64,000 nucleotides of DNA, taken from NCBI GenBank assembly GCA_038496445.1, contig JALMLS010000577.1, positions 744,001 to 808,000 of the forward strand. Reading direction: 5' to 3'. Source of the stretch: Trichosphaerium sp. ATCC 40318. Taxonomy: Eukaryota; Discosea; Flabellinia; Trichosidae. The stretch's first letter is position 1; the number at the start of each line of letters is the position of its first letter. Below are positions 49,812-61,310 of this stretch, piece by piece. A program made the position numbers and the translations under genes. Under the pieces are notes generated by a model. The model ran no database searches. It saw nothing but the letters and a program-made list of their open reading frames with translations, and was not told the origin of the DNA.

Positions 49812-50081
49812 CTTGTCGATGTTATGTTTATGGATTTAAGTGAATGGTATAATTAAAAATACAATTGACGCTTTTTAAAGAATTAGTAATATTTGTATTA
49901 GGTAAAGTTGTCTCAGTTAATGTAGTGTACACGTAGCGCCCCAGCACTGGTTGGTACTGTATCATGCATGAAAAATGCAAATCAAAACGCAATGCACTTG
50001 ACTTTGTTTGCGTAAACGAGATAGGAAAATTATATTTTAATTATAGGATTCACTTAAATCCACAAACATAACATCGACAAG

Positions 50082-50154
50082 TCCCGGCTAGCTCAGTTGG
50101 TAGAGCGTACGGCTCTTAACCGTACGGTCGAGGGATCGAGACCCTCGTCGGGAG
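50082..50154 (+). tRNA. tRNA-Lys (anticodon CTT), right arm
   Basis: Identical to the left-arm copy, in opposite orientation. Starts TCCCGGCTAGCTCAGTTGG and ends GTCGGGAG. It is followed by a T-run (GTTTTTT) typical of pol III termination. Confidence 0.95.
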
Positions 50155-50636
50155 TTTTTTCTACAGCTCAGTTGGTAAAGTATGCAAACTAAACTTCATA
50201 AAAAGTATTTGTTTATTGTGACGCTACACTATTATACACTTATACTGTTACGCGCTTTATTTGTTACATATTCTCCTCTAATTTTGTTTACCATTTATCG
50301 CGTTAACGCTTTATTTTGCGTTTACAACGCCAGTTCTGTTCTACCTGAACTGCCAGCCACATTGAATGCCTCAAAACGCTTCTCGTTGTCCATAAATGCT
50401 TTTTTATGGCCACCTACAGGTACCAACGCTTATTTATAGGTATAATATATGTACGTGCCTCTAGCGCTATTTGGCGTAACGCAGTTTACTGTGCGTATTT
50501 ATTCGTTGGCCGCAACCTTAGCGTACCTGTGATAGCAGTTATATTACCCGGTAATAGTCACGTGTCACAATTTGTACTCTTACCAAACGTAGTACGAATA
50601 CATAAAATGCACTAAGTCAACTTGACTAAACGTTGT

Positions 50637-51566
50637 TTATTCACGGAATACTTCTTCTGTTTGTACCAAGCGTATAGAACAACTATCGTACGAACTTAGG
50701 TGCAGATACCATGACACGTTTCTTGCAAGCGACATGCTTTGTTTAGAACCATTAGGGAACCGTATAAGTAAGCAACATTGCCGACAATCAAGTCGAAGTT
50801 TTATGGTTCCAAAACAATCTGTACCGACATGTGTACAAAACGACCCTCTATCGTAGCTTAAGTTGTTGGACCACCCAAAGCACGTCTTCAATTGACGAGA
50901 GTTACTAGTCTGAGCGTTCCTATCAGCGAACCCTAGAACGCCAACCATTAAGTCTCCATTAGTTAAGCTGTCAATAGTCCACTCTATAATTCCTACTTTA
51001 TGGCTTCTACTACTAACAACAGCACCTTTGCCGAGGATAATCAGATCGCCATCACTTCTTGTAGTACCATGTAAATGCTCTAGATGTTCCGTAATACGCA
51101 TACGATCGCGTACAAGCCCAAAATAGTTACAAAGTTTCGAAAATTCCATATCTTCCCTAACACGTTGTAAAATAGTACCAGAGATATTCTTATCATTAAA
51201 CATAGCCATAGAACGTAATGCTTTTAAAATAACGGTAAAATCAACAGGATCAACGTCAAGAAACACGTGACCATCTTTATCTCTCACGTGACGAGCTTCC
51301 CAACGACCACTGAACATGATACTAAGCAGAGAATCTTTTACTTGACACAAAGTCCTTCTCGTTGTTGTCATAAGCGTACCACCAACGTTCAACGTTATAA
51401 TATCATTTGCAGGTGGTTTGTTGCTCTCAGTTGCCAATTTCAACTGTTCTTCTGCTAGTTTACTCTTCTCCGCGGAAATACGTCTTGCTTCTTTTGATAA
51501 CTTGCGTTTCTGAGCGTTTAACGCTTCTGTAAAGGACTCAAATAACTCTTCAAATTCTGCGTCCAT
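50637..51566 (-). CDS. KCTD-like BTB/T1 domain protein
   Basis: Single-exon frame of 309 codons with ATG at 51566. An N-terminal Lys/Glu-rich coiled coil (residues 10-50) precedes a T1/BTB domain of the potassium-channel-tetramerisation type (about residues 54-125): DIITLNVGGTLMTTTRRTL, SLLSIMFSGRW, GHVFLDVDPVDFTVILKALR. KCTD proteins oligomerise and commonly serve as Cullin-3 adaptors. The C-terminal 170 residues are beta-rich with several Cys and Trp (SLTNGDLMVGVLGFADRNA, CFGWSNNLSYDRGSF), possibly a SPRY/B30.2-like fold, but I could not confirm this. Intron absence is unusual here. Confidence 0.8.
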   Translation of the reverse strand: MDAEFEELFESFTEALNAQKRKLSKEARRISAEKSKLAEEQLKLATESNKPPANDIITLNVGGTLMTTTRRTLCQVKDSLLSIMFSGRWEARHVRDKDGHVFLDVDPVDFTVILKALRSMAMFNDKNISGTILQRVREDMEFSKLCNYFGLVRDRMRITEHLEHLHGTTRSDGDLIILGKGAVVSSRSHKVGIIEWTIDSLTNGDLMVGVLGFADRNAQTSNSRQLKTCFGWSNNLSYDRGSFCTHVGTDCFGTIKLRLDCRQCCLLIRFPNGSKQSMSLARNVSWYLHLSSYDSCSIRLVQTEEVFRE

Positions 51567-51889
51567 TTTAGAACTAACGAAAGCTTTTCTGGACGTATGG
51601 TGGAAAGAGGAGAAACGTATTTGTCCGATTGGTTTTATTGAAATGTGCTATCTAACGATAAAAACAGGTTAAGTATTTCGATTACAACAACTTAATCTAT
51701 AAGATCGCTAGCGCCAGAACAAACATCTTGCTGTCTTCTAACTGCCTATCGGTGTGTAGCCAGTTTTATTTTGATGTACCCACATCAATCTCCAAATGTT
51801 ATGTTAGGTCTCAAATGAGTACCAAACGATGACACTCGCCATAGTCTTTTTTATAATTTTGGTTATGTTACCTAAAACAGCCGCGATCA

Positions 51890-53290
51890 TTATGCTTCTT
51901 CCTTTGGTTGTAGTCTCAAGTTGTTCGTTACACAATGATTTCCTCCATTTGATGTACTGTTGTACCATGTCTTCGCGTGCTTTGGAGGTCTGATAGTTGA
52001 GAAAATCATTCCTTTGAAGTCTGCCAAAAGTGTATGTTCATAACCGCCTATATTTGATGGTAATGGCGTTGCATAGTACAAACGGGATCCCTGTGTGTAT
52101 ACTATTCTATCTGATTGATCTTTCCATGTGTTTGTGCTCTTTATCAGCGCTAGAGACATAAAAATTAAACTACTTTTTTACCTTTAATTTTATCAAAAAG
52201 AGTAAGCTTACGTTCATCCACTAGTCTATATCTCCAATTCCACAACCCATTCTTTATTGGAGCTTGTTTAAAGCGCTTGTTATTTATCGTAACAAAAGAA
52301 GGTACAGGCCTTGGAGTAGGATCATTGCCTAAAAGAATAATAAGCAACTAATTGATGACTTTTGATAACACGTGCCTACAATAGCCTGTGCTAAATACAA
52401 GTGAAGTTTATAGTTAGGGGCGGAACTAACATAACAAAGGTTAGCATGCGAAGCTCAAAAAGTCAATGCCTTACGCAAAATCAAAGTGTCCACCGCCTCT
52501 CATTGACCAATGTGCTTGAGGCCAGAACCCTACTGCAGTGAAATATGGTAATCGCGATACAGCCGTCCAATTCATAAGAGGATCTGAGTGTTTACGGATA
52601 AAATAAACAAAGTATTCACCATCTGGTGATATGTCACAGTAGTCAGGTCTTATTTTACCCTAAAAACATAATCAATTTCGAACAACTGTCAGTTCTGTCA
52701 AGCGTACACTGAACCACTGACCCAAGTGTAAAGTGTCTTTTTTTGTATCCCATTTCACTAAGCGCCAGTGATAGCGAGTTCTTCCGTGGCCTCTAATGAG
52801 AATCGCGGCCTGTCAGGCATAAATGTCAGTATGAGCGAGTTTGTTGATATTCCACGCGGAGCGTCGGGTATGGCGCACGATTGGAGCGTTCTTGGCGAAA
52901 TAAATCCATTGTCTGCAGTCTTTGCCATGAAGATCACCAGGCGTTGTAGCTTCTAACGTTTGATGGTGCAGGAGTTGGTAAACTTCCAAATATACAAATC
53001 CTTTTGTGTTTTTTGTGTAATCCTTTGGGCCTATTAATTACATTGTAACACGCACTAATTAAATGTTGGCACGTACCTGTGTAGATTTCTTGCCAGTTTG
53101 GCCACCTACGTTCTACTTGACGCTTCCATATCGCTTGAGAGCCCATAATATGTATGTAGAAACGCCAACTAACAGTAGAAGCTACAAACAAGGACGCTAG
53201 GTCACATTTTACCAAAACCTTTTCTAAAGCGTCTTCATTCAAGCTGTTTATGATACCCTCCTCTCGTAGGCCAGTGGTAAGGTTTCCCAT
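51890..53290 (-). CDS. F-box protein with WD-like/beta-propeller sequence
   Basis: The ATG at 53290 opens MGNLTTGLREEGI, then an F-box (LNEDALEKVLVKCDLASLF and WRFYIHIMGSQAIWKRQVERRW). Further exons join in phase and give repeated strand-rich segments: WIYFAKNAPI, TRYHWRLVKWD, DYCDISPDGEYFVYF, TAVSRLPYF, IVYTQGSRLYY. DISPDG is a typical propeller strand. The last exon ends LRLQPKEEA at 51890. F-box plus propeller is the classical layout for SCF substrate receptors. Propeller repeats are inferred from pattern, not profile. About six exons. Confidence 0.65.
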
Positions 53291-53411
53291 TAATTTAAAC
53301 GCGTTTGTTTTGCTTTAAAAGGAAAGAAATTTCAAATATTTTTACAAAATGATTTAAAAATAAAGTTCGTAAGGTTTTATTTGTGCTGTACAGTAATGGT
53401 TTTATTGTTGT

Positions 53412-54231
53412 TTAAAAGGAGCGCTTATCTTTTGGCTGTGGTACTTGAATAGCATGGTAATGAACTCTCTACAGAAAAACAGTTAACAAACATTTTTAAC
53501 ACATTGATGAAAAAAGCGTTCTATGACTTCTCACCTCGTCATTTTTTAGCGCTGCTATTTTTTCCTTTGCGTCAACTTGGTTGCGGTGCTCTGCACGTAA
53601 TTTAAACAAGTACGTGTGTTCTGTAAACGTCAGTTAGTTTTTTTTCTTTCATAATTGCTATAAAAACGCACCTATGCTCCCTACTTGACCAAGGTTATGA
53701 AATCCCTGTCATTTGTGAGTTAAATGTTCTACTTTACAGAAGTTTTTGTAAACTAACCTTCTCTCTCGCAAATTCATGTGGGTCGGTGTCTGGGTGTAAT
53801 TTAACTGCGTGGTGGGCGTGCAGATCCAATGGTTTGTCGTCATCGTCTTAATTCAACGTCAACAAAGTGGTGTAATTAATATACCACGCACCGGTGAAAA
53901 CAGAGCCGTCGGCGTTACGTTGTACTGGTGGTTCGGCATTTGCGTAGAAATCCTCAGTGGAGCCCTCAGAATATTCTGCAGGTGTGTTTTTGGAGTAGAA
54001 ATCCTCTGCTGACGTATTTTCTTCTTCTTTGTGCTCCGCTGGGGTGTTTGTTGAATAAAAGTCCTCTGCTGACGTGTCGTCATCTTTATATTGTGTGGGC
54101 GTGTTCTGAGCGTAAAAATCCTCAGCTTGATTGGAACCTTTTATTTATCAGTTAAAAGTCACGCTTTATATCGTACATAGCACTACGCTTAAAGCACACA
54201 GTAATAGGAGACTAAATAATGCGCTCGACAT
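53412..54231 (-). CDS. Secreted protein with acidic EDFY repeats
   Basis: Signal peptide MSSALFSLLLLCALSVVLC in exon 1 (ATG at 54231), joined in phase after a 40-nt intron. The next exon encodes three or four tandem units of about 19-20 residues built on A/S-EDFY-x-x-NTPAE followed by acidic or Ser/Thr residues (about 54125-53930). The remaining exons carry HHAVKLHPDTDPHEFAREK, FHNLGQVGSI and LRAEHRNQVDAKEKIAALK, and end PKDKRSF at a TAA at 53412. The pattern is extracellular or lumenal. I do not recognise the family. Confidence 0.7.
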
Positions 54232-54359
54232 GATGAAAAGCGGAAAATACAATAATCAAACTTAAAATTGCCTTCCCGTTTAAGTTCGTGAATTGAATCA
54301 CGTGACTCCGCACTTTGTGCAATTGAAAATTGAGAGAAGAAATAATTTACAACACTATA

Positions 54360-56144
54360 TTACATAAGGTTATTTACAGCCAAGTGTAACCATCTACCAG
54401 CAAGCGTTAGCAAGAAAGTGTTAAAAAAACGTAGCTGTACCTTTGCGATGATTTCTTATTTAAGCTATTGAATCGATGCCATTGCCACTTGTATTCAGGA
54501 TATAGGAACTGTAACGCATTTGGATAGTACGATACCATACCTTTTCCTCCATATGCAATCAATTGAGTTGAGGACAATCGATACCTTAAAAAAATCAATA
54601 TCAAAATACCGCTAATAAAACTAACCAGTCTTCAGGTTTTGTAATCGCTGATACTGTTTTAATTGACTCTAAGAACGTCATTTGATTTTCGGTATTTCTC
54701 CAATAGTCATTAGGCAATTTGGTAGGTCTATAATCGAATCTATCAAGCTCCCAATAAAACTTAGGAAACATAGTTAAAAGTGCTTGGCGCATTGATCCAT
54801 GCCTGTTTTTATAAGGTTAATCAAGGCTTTCGGATGTAATGAATGTTTCGACTTACATTTGTAGTATACGATATCCACTATTATCATTAATGTTATTGCG
54901 AGATACTTCATGCCAATCGTCAAGAGACTTAACATTAAGACGTTCAGAAATTGTGTCAAATACTTTTTTTTGATTTTCAACTTTTGTCAAATACCCAGAT
55001 GGTACATTACTGCCTCAAGACTATAAGTAGATGATGGTTTATATATGGTCATACGTTAGAAGCCAAGGTTTCCATACATAATTGGGGTATATTGCTAATA
55101 GAGTACGATAGAGTGAGGCATCATACCTAAAGCATGTCAACAAACCATCATAAAAAGTTAACATACAAAATTAATACTTTTGCTGCGCCTTCGTTCAAAG
55201 ATGTCATTGAGACATTATACCATTCAGACATGGTTTTGACGTTCAAAGATCTTGCTACATCTTCCATTGTACGCTTTTGATTCGAAAGGCTTTGCCAGAA
55301 GCGACTTGGAACAGTACTATGAAGCTATGTAAACGACGGATTGTAATGTAAAGTAGTACCTAAAAAATGCGTGTTCCCACTTGTGATTGGGAAACAAGCA
55401 TCCCAGGGCACGGGATAATGATCCACCGTATCTTGGAGCCAGTTAACCTTTACTAAATAGTGTACAAGGAGCACAGTACGATTGTAAAAAACCTCCACAG
55501 TGGAATGCATAAATGTCTTCTTTGGAATATTGATACCTTGTGGTGTTGTTAATACGTTTACAGAGTTTGAGAGTTCAATACCAATCGTTTAATTGTTTGA
55601 CACCAAGCGCTGATGCAATATCGTTCAAAGCACCTCTTCTATTTTCTTCACTGTCCCAGCACCCATTCGCTATAGTTCTGATATGTTAGCTGTTGATTAG
55701 ACTATTCATGAGCGTACTTGAACTGCCATGGTTTCCAGTTGTGCGTAGGATAGGTATTGGGTAGATAGAGCGAAAGGGAGCCTGATGATTGGCTAAAAAG
55801 GTGTAAGCGCTACATTGACATTTTTTTTTACCCTATCGTCAACGAATCGCGTTGTTCTCGTTGTAGCTTGTCGTTACTAAAGGAATACCACTCATCTAAA
55901 TGACAAATGCGATATTTTGATCCAACACGCTCAAAAAATCCCTTTGCGTATTCAGCTTGCTGCGCAGGGAGATTAGTCTTGAGGTAGAGGATTGTTGTAA
56001 CGTACTTTTATGTACATAAGCACAAGCGCTGTAACTTCATGCCTTTCTTCACAAGTAAGTATTTGAACCAATGAATAAAAACTGTGAAAATAACTGACTT
56101 AGCCTACTAAAATGCATTGCAATTTTTTGTGAATACAACGTCAT
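54360..56144 (-). CDS. Protein of four tandem aromatic (YW-NQ/YPxxxW) repeats, unknown
   Basis: About ten exons. At least four repeats of roughly 90-100 residues share an order. First comes a D/E-x-W or FW/YW and ENQ/ENRR helix (QKRTMEDVARSLNVKTMSEW; NYWRNTENQMTFLESIK; GCWDSEENRRGALNDIASAL). Then come an ...I..x..G...LL..YGGSL segment and a YP-x-x-x-W-x-x-x-F end (SIYPTHNWKPWQF; CLFPNHKWEHAF; AIYPNYVWKPWL; FLYPEYKWQWHRF). I recall similar repeats in scattered protist, algal and fungal proteins, function unknown. The N-terminus (ATG 56144) is uncertain. One intron (55978-56005) is only 28 nt. The last exon ends WLHLAVNNLM. Confidence 0.6.
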
Positions 56145-56367
56145 ATCAATAAGAATAAGCCTGCAAAAGGCACCTCCCACAAGGCCCGTCAAGCGCCAGT
56201 GTGCACTCTCTGGTAAGGTTAACGGGTGTCATGATGACACGTGGTCTGCTATCCACAAAAACATGGAATTCAGAATAGAAATTGAAAATTCATTTATTTC
56301 GTTTCTATAAAAAAACTCAACTGTTTAACAACGTCACCATACGTTCGTTAAAGTAAAGACGGCGCTG

Positions 56368-59300
56368 ATGGAACCAAAGGAGACAAATAAGCCAAAAGTA
56401 CATTGACAAAACACAATAACACTTGTAGTAATAGTATAGGTGGTAAAAGTATCCCTTGATGATCTTACATCATCAAATACGACCTCTGACAATAATAACG
56501 CTCAAAAGCCTCACAAAAAACGCTCAAAACGCAGCAGAGGCCAAATGTACGCGCTAGAGACATATAATTTTAAAAACAAATAACTTGCATTGGAATTACG
56601 CTCTAACGCAATTATTTCAGCCAATACACAAAGCCTACGCGACGTAGTAGATCAAGAGGCAGAGGAAGAGCGCGAAGAGGTGGAAGAGGTAAAGGTGGAT
56701 CAAAACGGAAGCAACAGAATCATCCAAAGCAAGAACAAGCCCCAGAGCAGAAAAGAAATACGGCAAAGAAAAATGGGCAAAGAGTCGCACCAAGCCCAAA
56801 AGGCAAAGGGCGGACTAGAAAAGCGCTTTACACCGAATTATTGGATAAAACTACAGCTGAAAAGCTTATTAAGGTGATTTCTCCATAAAAACCTGAGTTT
56901 GGATCTGACATTCGTGTAGGAAGGCAAATTAGTTGTAGCTGACGCTCTACGCATAAATGCTTACAATAGAGAAGAGGCATACGCTACAGTTGAAGGATAC
57001 AAGCAAGATGTATTGATAGAAGGCATGATAGATCAAAACAGAGCCATGGAAGGCGATATGGTTGTACGTTATTTAATACCCCAAAACCTTGTTGCAACAA
57101 AACCCTACCACTTGTTATTGGCCTCCTAGCTGTGTTGCTCCATGTCAAAAAACTAAAACCTCTCAGAGACTTTTTGCTTTGCATTGTACTAGAACCTTTA
57201 CTGATGTTGTGTTTTTTAGGCTATTAAGATGAAACCGAAAGAGGAATGGAAGGTTTTGTCTGCTAAAAAGGTAGACGAAACTAATAATACAGAAGAGCTA
57301 CCTCAACTTGATGCGGCTGCTGAGGAGAAGATGATACAAGCGATGATACGATTAGCAAACGGCAAAAAAGTGTCAGAAGAAGAAGCCGAGAACTCTCCAG
57401 TTTTGGATTCTGATGATACGAGTGATGGCGTAGATGTATCTCACACGGAGGATAAAGGTAAAGAAGAGGTAGAACAAGACGTTGAAGGCAAGGAAAGTGA
57501 AGAAAAAAGAAAAATTGTAGTGAATACAGACGCTGCTAATAGAGTAATCAAAGACGGTATTGATGAGGTGTTACCAGCTTATTCGCCTAAATTACCTATG
57601 CCTAAACGTAAACACAACCCAGAACACTTTGAATTAGAGCAACCAGAACCTATAAGAAGATCTGTAGTGACAAAATCGAATATTACAAGTGCAACTAAAG
57701 AAGATAAAAAACAAGAAAAAAAAGAAGCTGTTGAATTCATAGACGACGAAGAAGATAACTTAAGACCTACAGGAACAGTATGTTATAATTTTGGGTATTC
57801 AAGTATCTAAAATATCATTTTAGGTTGTTGCTATCCTTGAAAGAGCTAACAAGGATCGTGTTTTTGTTGGAAAACTAAAGACTCAAGATAGAAATGGAAA
57901 ACTTCGAGCCAAAGACAAAACAGTTATGTTTTATCCTGAGGACAAGCATCTCCCACGTATGATTGTACAGATTAATGATATTCCTGTTAAGCAAAGAGAT
58001 GCTGAGTTGTTCAAAACTCATATTGTTGCATGCAAGGTAAGGAGATACGCTCAAGTTTTAGTTAGTTATTGCGAAGCAGCAGAATCTCTTCATCTCTAAC
58101 TTTCTTTATTGCGTTTGTTTAATTCATTATTAGTTCTCACACTGGCCTACTGGTCTACGTTTACCATATGCAAAGTTTGAAAGAGTTATTGGGGAAGCTG
58201 GAACTGTAGAAACTGAAACAAAATCATTACTTCAAACAAATAATGTTGATGATAGAGACTTTCATCCAAGCGCAATTGCAGGGATACCTGATAAATGTAC
58301 TATTACAGAAAAGGATCTTAGCGAACGTAGAGACTTGAGAGAATATCGTATATTCACTATTGATCCACCTACAGCCCGAGACTTGGATGACGCTTTATCT
58401 TGCAAAGCGCTTGACAATGGAAACTTTGAGATTGGTGTACACATCGCTGATGTGTCTCATTACGTTCGTGAAGGATCTGAGCTTGATACTATCGCTGCTT
58501 CAAGAAGTACAACAGTATACCTTGTTCAACAAGTTGTACCTATGCTTCCACGCCTTCTGTGTGAGAAGCTATGTAGTTTGAACGAGTTAGTTGATAGATA
58601 CGCTTTCTCTGTCATTTGGGAAATCACACCTGAAGGCGAGATTGTAGAACAGTGGATAGGAAAAACAGGTACGCATTATCACTTTACGAGAACAACATAT
58701 TATTTGTTGTTGTAAGCGAGAAAGAGATTCTTTGGTTGCCCTTTTTCTTTTTTTGGTTTTTTGAAAACGAACTTGTTTGTACTGCTTCTATTTGGTGTTG
58801 AGGCCTTTTTAATGTTTGATTATGATCTAATTTCGATATAGTTATCAATTCTTGTGCTCGTTTGAGTTACAATGACGCACAAAAAGTTATCGATGGTGAA
58901 GAAGATGCAAGACAAGCTATTGAAGCAAAAAAACCTTCGCATCCTGTTGATGATATAATTTCTGATATTAAGACATTACATAAGATTGCAAAACTATTAC
59001 GGTCTAAAAGATTCGATAGTGGAGCTTTAACTTTTAACAGAGTACGTCCAAACAATCCACAAAAAGAAGCCAAAAACATTTATAAGCTTTTCTACTTTTC
59101 TTGCTTTTTTTCTCTTTAACATAACTTCTTGGTGCCTTTTCTTTGATGATGTGTTGTATACTTTTGGGTTTTAACGCTCACATAGTTTAAAATATCTTTC
59201 GAATTAAACGAAGATCAAAAACCTGTTGGCATTAATTTGTACAAAACAAAAACAGCAAATCATCTTGTTGAAGAGTTTATGTTACTTGCAAATGCGCAAG

Positions 59301-60629
59301 TTGCTCAATTTATATCTGAGAAGCTACCACAGCTATCTCTTCTAAGGAGACACCAATCTCCAAAGATTCGTAAATGGAACGAATTCGTATTGGTACACTT
59401 TTTGTTTATTATTGTGTTTACACACTAAAATACAATTTAGTGGGCTAAAGCTATCGGCGTGCACATGCCAGAATTGCCAAAAGCAAAACCTTGGAGAGCA
59501 GCTCTAGAAAAATTAGATGAACGTGTCCGCTGCATTGTCAATGCTGAAGCAGTACGATCAATGCATTCAGCAGAGTACGCCTTAAAAACAAAAATGTCGA
59601 AATAGTTCAAGTTTCTTTGTCTCGTTTAGTTTGCACGTGATCTTCTCACAATATTTTTGTAGATATTTCTGCACCTGTGACTTTTCAGATGAAAAGGAAT
59701 ACTGGCATTACGCTCTGAATATGCCGTTCTACACTCATTTCACTTCTCCTATTCGTAGGTATCCTGATTTGGTAGTTCATAGACTTCTACTTGCCGCTCT
59801 GAGCGGTAAGAGGCCAAGTCTAGATACTACTAGGCTTAAAGCGATAACAAAGCATTCAAATCAGAAGAAGAGTAATGCTAAGCGGGCTTCAGATAGAAGC
59901 GATGAATGTGCGTTCGTAAACTCTTCAGAACTGTTTTTTATTTCATATGCTAATACTTTTCTAGTATTCTTTCATCAGTGGCTTGATGCCCATCCAACAA
60001 GAAGTACTTGTTTGGTAACTGGTATTGGCAAGAAGTCTTTCCGAGGTATATCATTAGAGTTTGGTGAAGAGGCAAAGATTTTCTATGTACGGAGTTTTTT
60101 CTTCTTAACTTGTGTGTAAATAGATTTTGTTATTAATTGCTTTCTTAGGAAGATATTGTTGGTCTCGTAAATCTAAAACCTGAGCTATATATTAAAGATG
60201 GCCTAAAGCACGTTGTTCTAACTTTCGAAGGTCGCGAGGCCATGACATTAGGTACCAGTTTCTAAAGCATAACAATGATATTTATTGGTTTTTTAGCTGC
60301 ACTTCAAGAGTTTGTTGTCGAGTTTAGGTACAACCGAAAAACCATGCAAGTATGCTATGAATTACTACTGCCGCCACTACTTGATAAAACCTTAAAAGAT
60401 CAACCAGAAACAGGTACACAAAGAAAAGAAAAACTCAACCAAATGCTTTGTGTTTCTGTACCCAAACTTGGCTAACAATTTGTCTGTAGCACGTGTTGTG
60501 AGGGGCGGAAATAATGGAGGATCAAATAGAACACCAAGAAAGAAAAAACGACCAGCGGAACCACGGGATCATATTGTAGTGGGATCAAAAGTACCACATA
60601 CTCAGGAACTGGAAGTTCTCAACGACTAA
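56368..60629 (+). CDS. DIS3L2-type 3'-5' exoribonuclease
   Basis: Long multi-exon gene. A basic RG-rich N-terminus ([15 protein letters not shown], about 56660) may bind RNA or partners. The first cold-shock region follows ([31 protein letters not shown], 56920-57060), then an acidic insert, a second CSD (57820-58040), and an RNB catalytic domain with [15 protein letters not shown] (about 58360), whose Asp cluster coordinates metal. [19 protein letters not shown] (59720-59790) completes the active centre, and an S1-like end and basic tail finish at 60629. There is no PIN domain, so it is DIS3L2 rather than DIS3. DIS3L2 degrades uridylated RNA in the cytoplasm. Confidence 0.88.
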
Positions 60630-61310
60630 CCAAAAAAAAAAAACCAACAAAAAAAAAGTAAAAATTGTAATTAAATTAATTGTAATTCATCACAGCTGTA
60701 ATAAAATAACATCATTACTATGAAGCTACCAAAGATTCCATCCTTTTATCCGTCATTGAGCTATTGTTGACAAAAATCACTTTGACGGGTACACAAAGTG
60801 AGTGTGGATACATCAACCGTACAAGTGAGAGCTATTAGATCAACCAACTGAGCTAGAACCAAAAGTGACAGGATAGAGCTATTGTTGTTTCTGCTGAGAA
60901 CATCACTGCATTTTCTGATGTAACGAATAGCTTTGTCATTGGCGGTAAATAAACATCAATAAACCGGTGCATTACAAAAGATCCGCGCAAATTTTACGTT
61001 GCAGTATTGGAAATAGTTTGAACTTTCAGAATAAGAGAAACTTATCCATTTTGGGATTCTGAGTTAAAACTAGGTTCCGAACTCCGAAAACCGAAATCTA
61101 AACAAACTTAATAGTCTAAAATACCTCAAGCCATACTAAGTTTAGTCAGAAAAACCAAAAAGGTTGCGCGTTGGTTCAAAACAAACTATTTTCAGAAAAA
61201 AACACAATTTCTATTCCACTTGATCAACAATCACAAGCTCGTCTTTGATACCTTAGAGTGGTTTTCGTACATTATGAACTAATTTGACACAGTTTCAAAA
61301 AATTGTCACA
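60630..61310. other. Intergenic region with tRNA-related repeat
   Basis: Mostly A/T-rich. It contains the minus-strand tRNA-related repeat copy B. No gene is supported in the rest (60863-61310). Confidence 0.5.
60783..60862 (-). repeat. tRNA-related (SINE-like) dispersed repeat, copy B
   Basis: Reading the minus strand it has the same order as copy A at 28.7 kb: CACTTTTGGTTCTAGCTCAG, GTTGATC, CTCTCA, GATGTATCCACACTC, then TTTGTGTACC. Indels and substitutions cluster in the former anticodon region, which argues against selection for tRNA function. Confidence 0.6.

Larger units (their letters stand above)
49640..50255. repeat. Palindromic duplication carrying two tRNA-Lys genes
   Basis: The arm ending at 49845 and the arm starting at 50048 are reverse complements over the tRNA and both flanks. 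One mismatch separates them near 49833/50062, and they become diverged beyond about 49665 and 50230. The spacer of about 200 bp is unique. Each arm also contains a truncated tRNA-like 5' half (a CAGCTCAGTTGGTAAAG stretch) downstream of the complete gene. Confidence 0.9.

Noticed and set aside
49526-50439. Two frames starting MQTKLHKKY in the arms of the palindrome
   Set aside because: They begin inside a truncated tRNA-like sequence and differ after the repeated part, so duplicated noncoding DNA is more likely.
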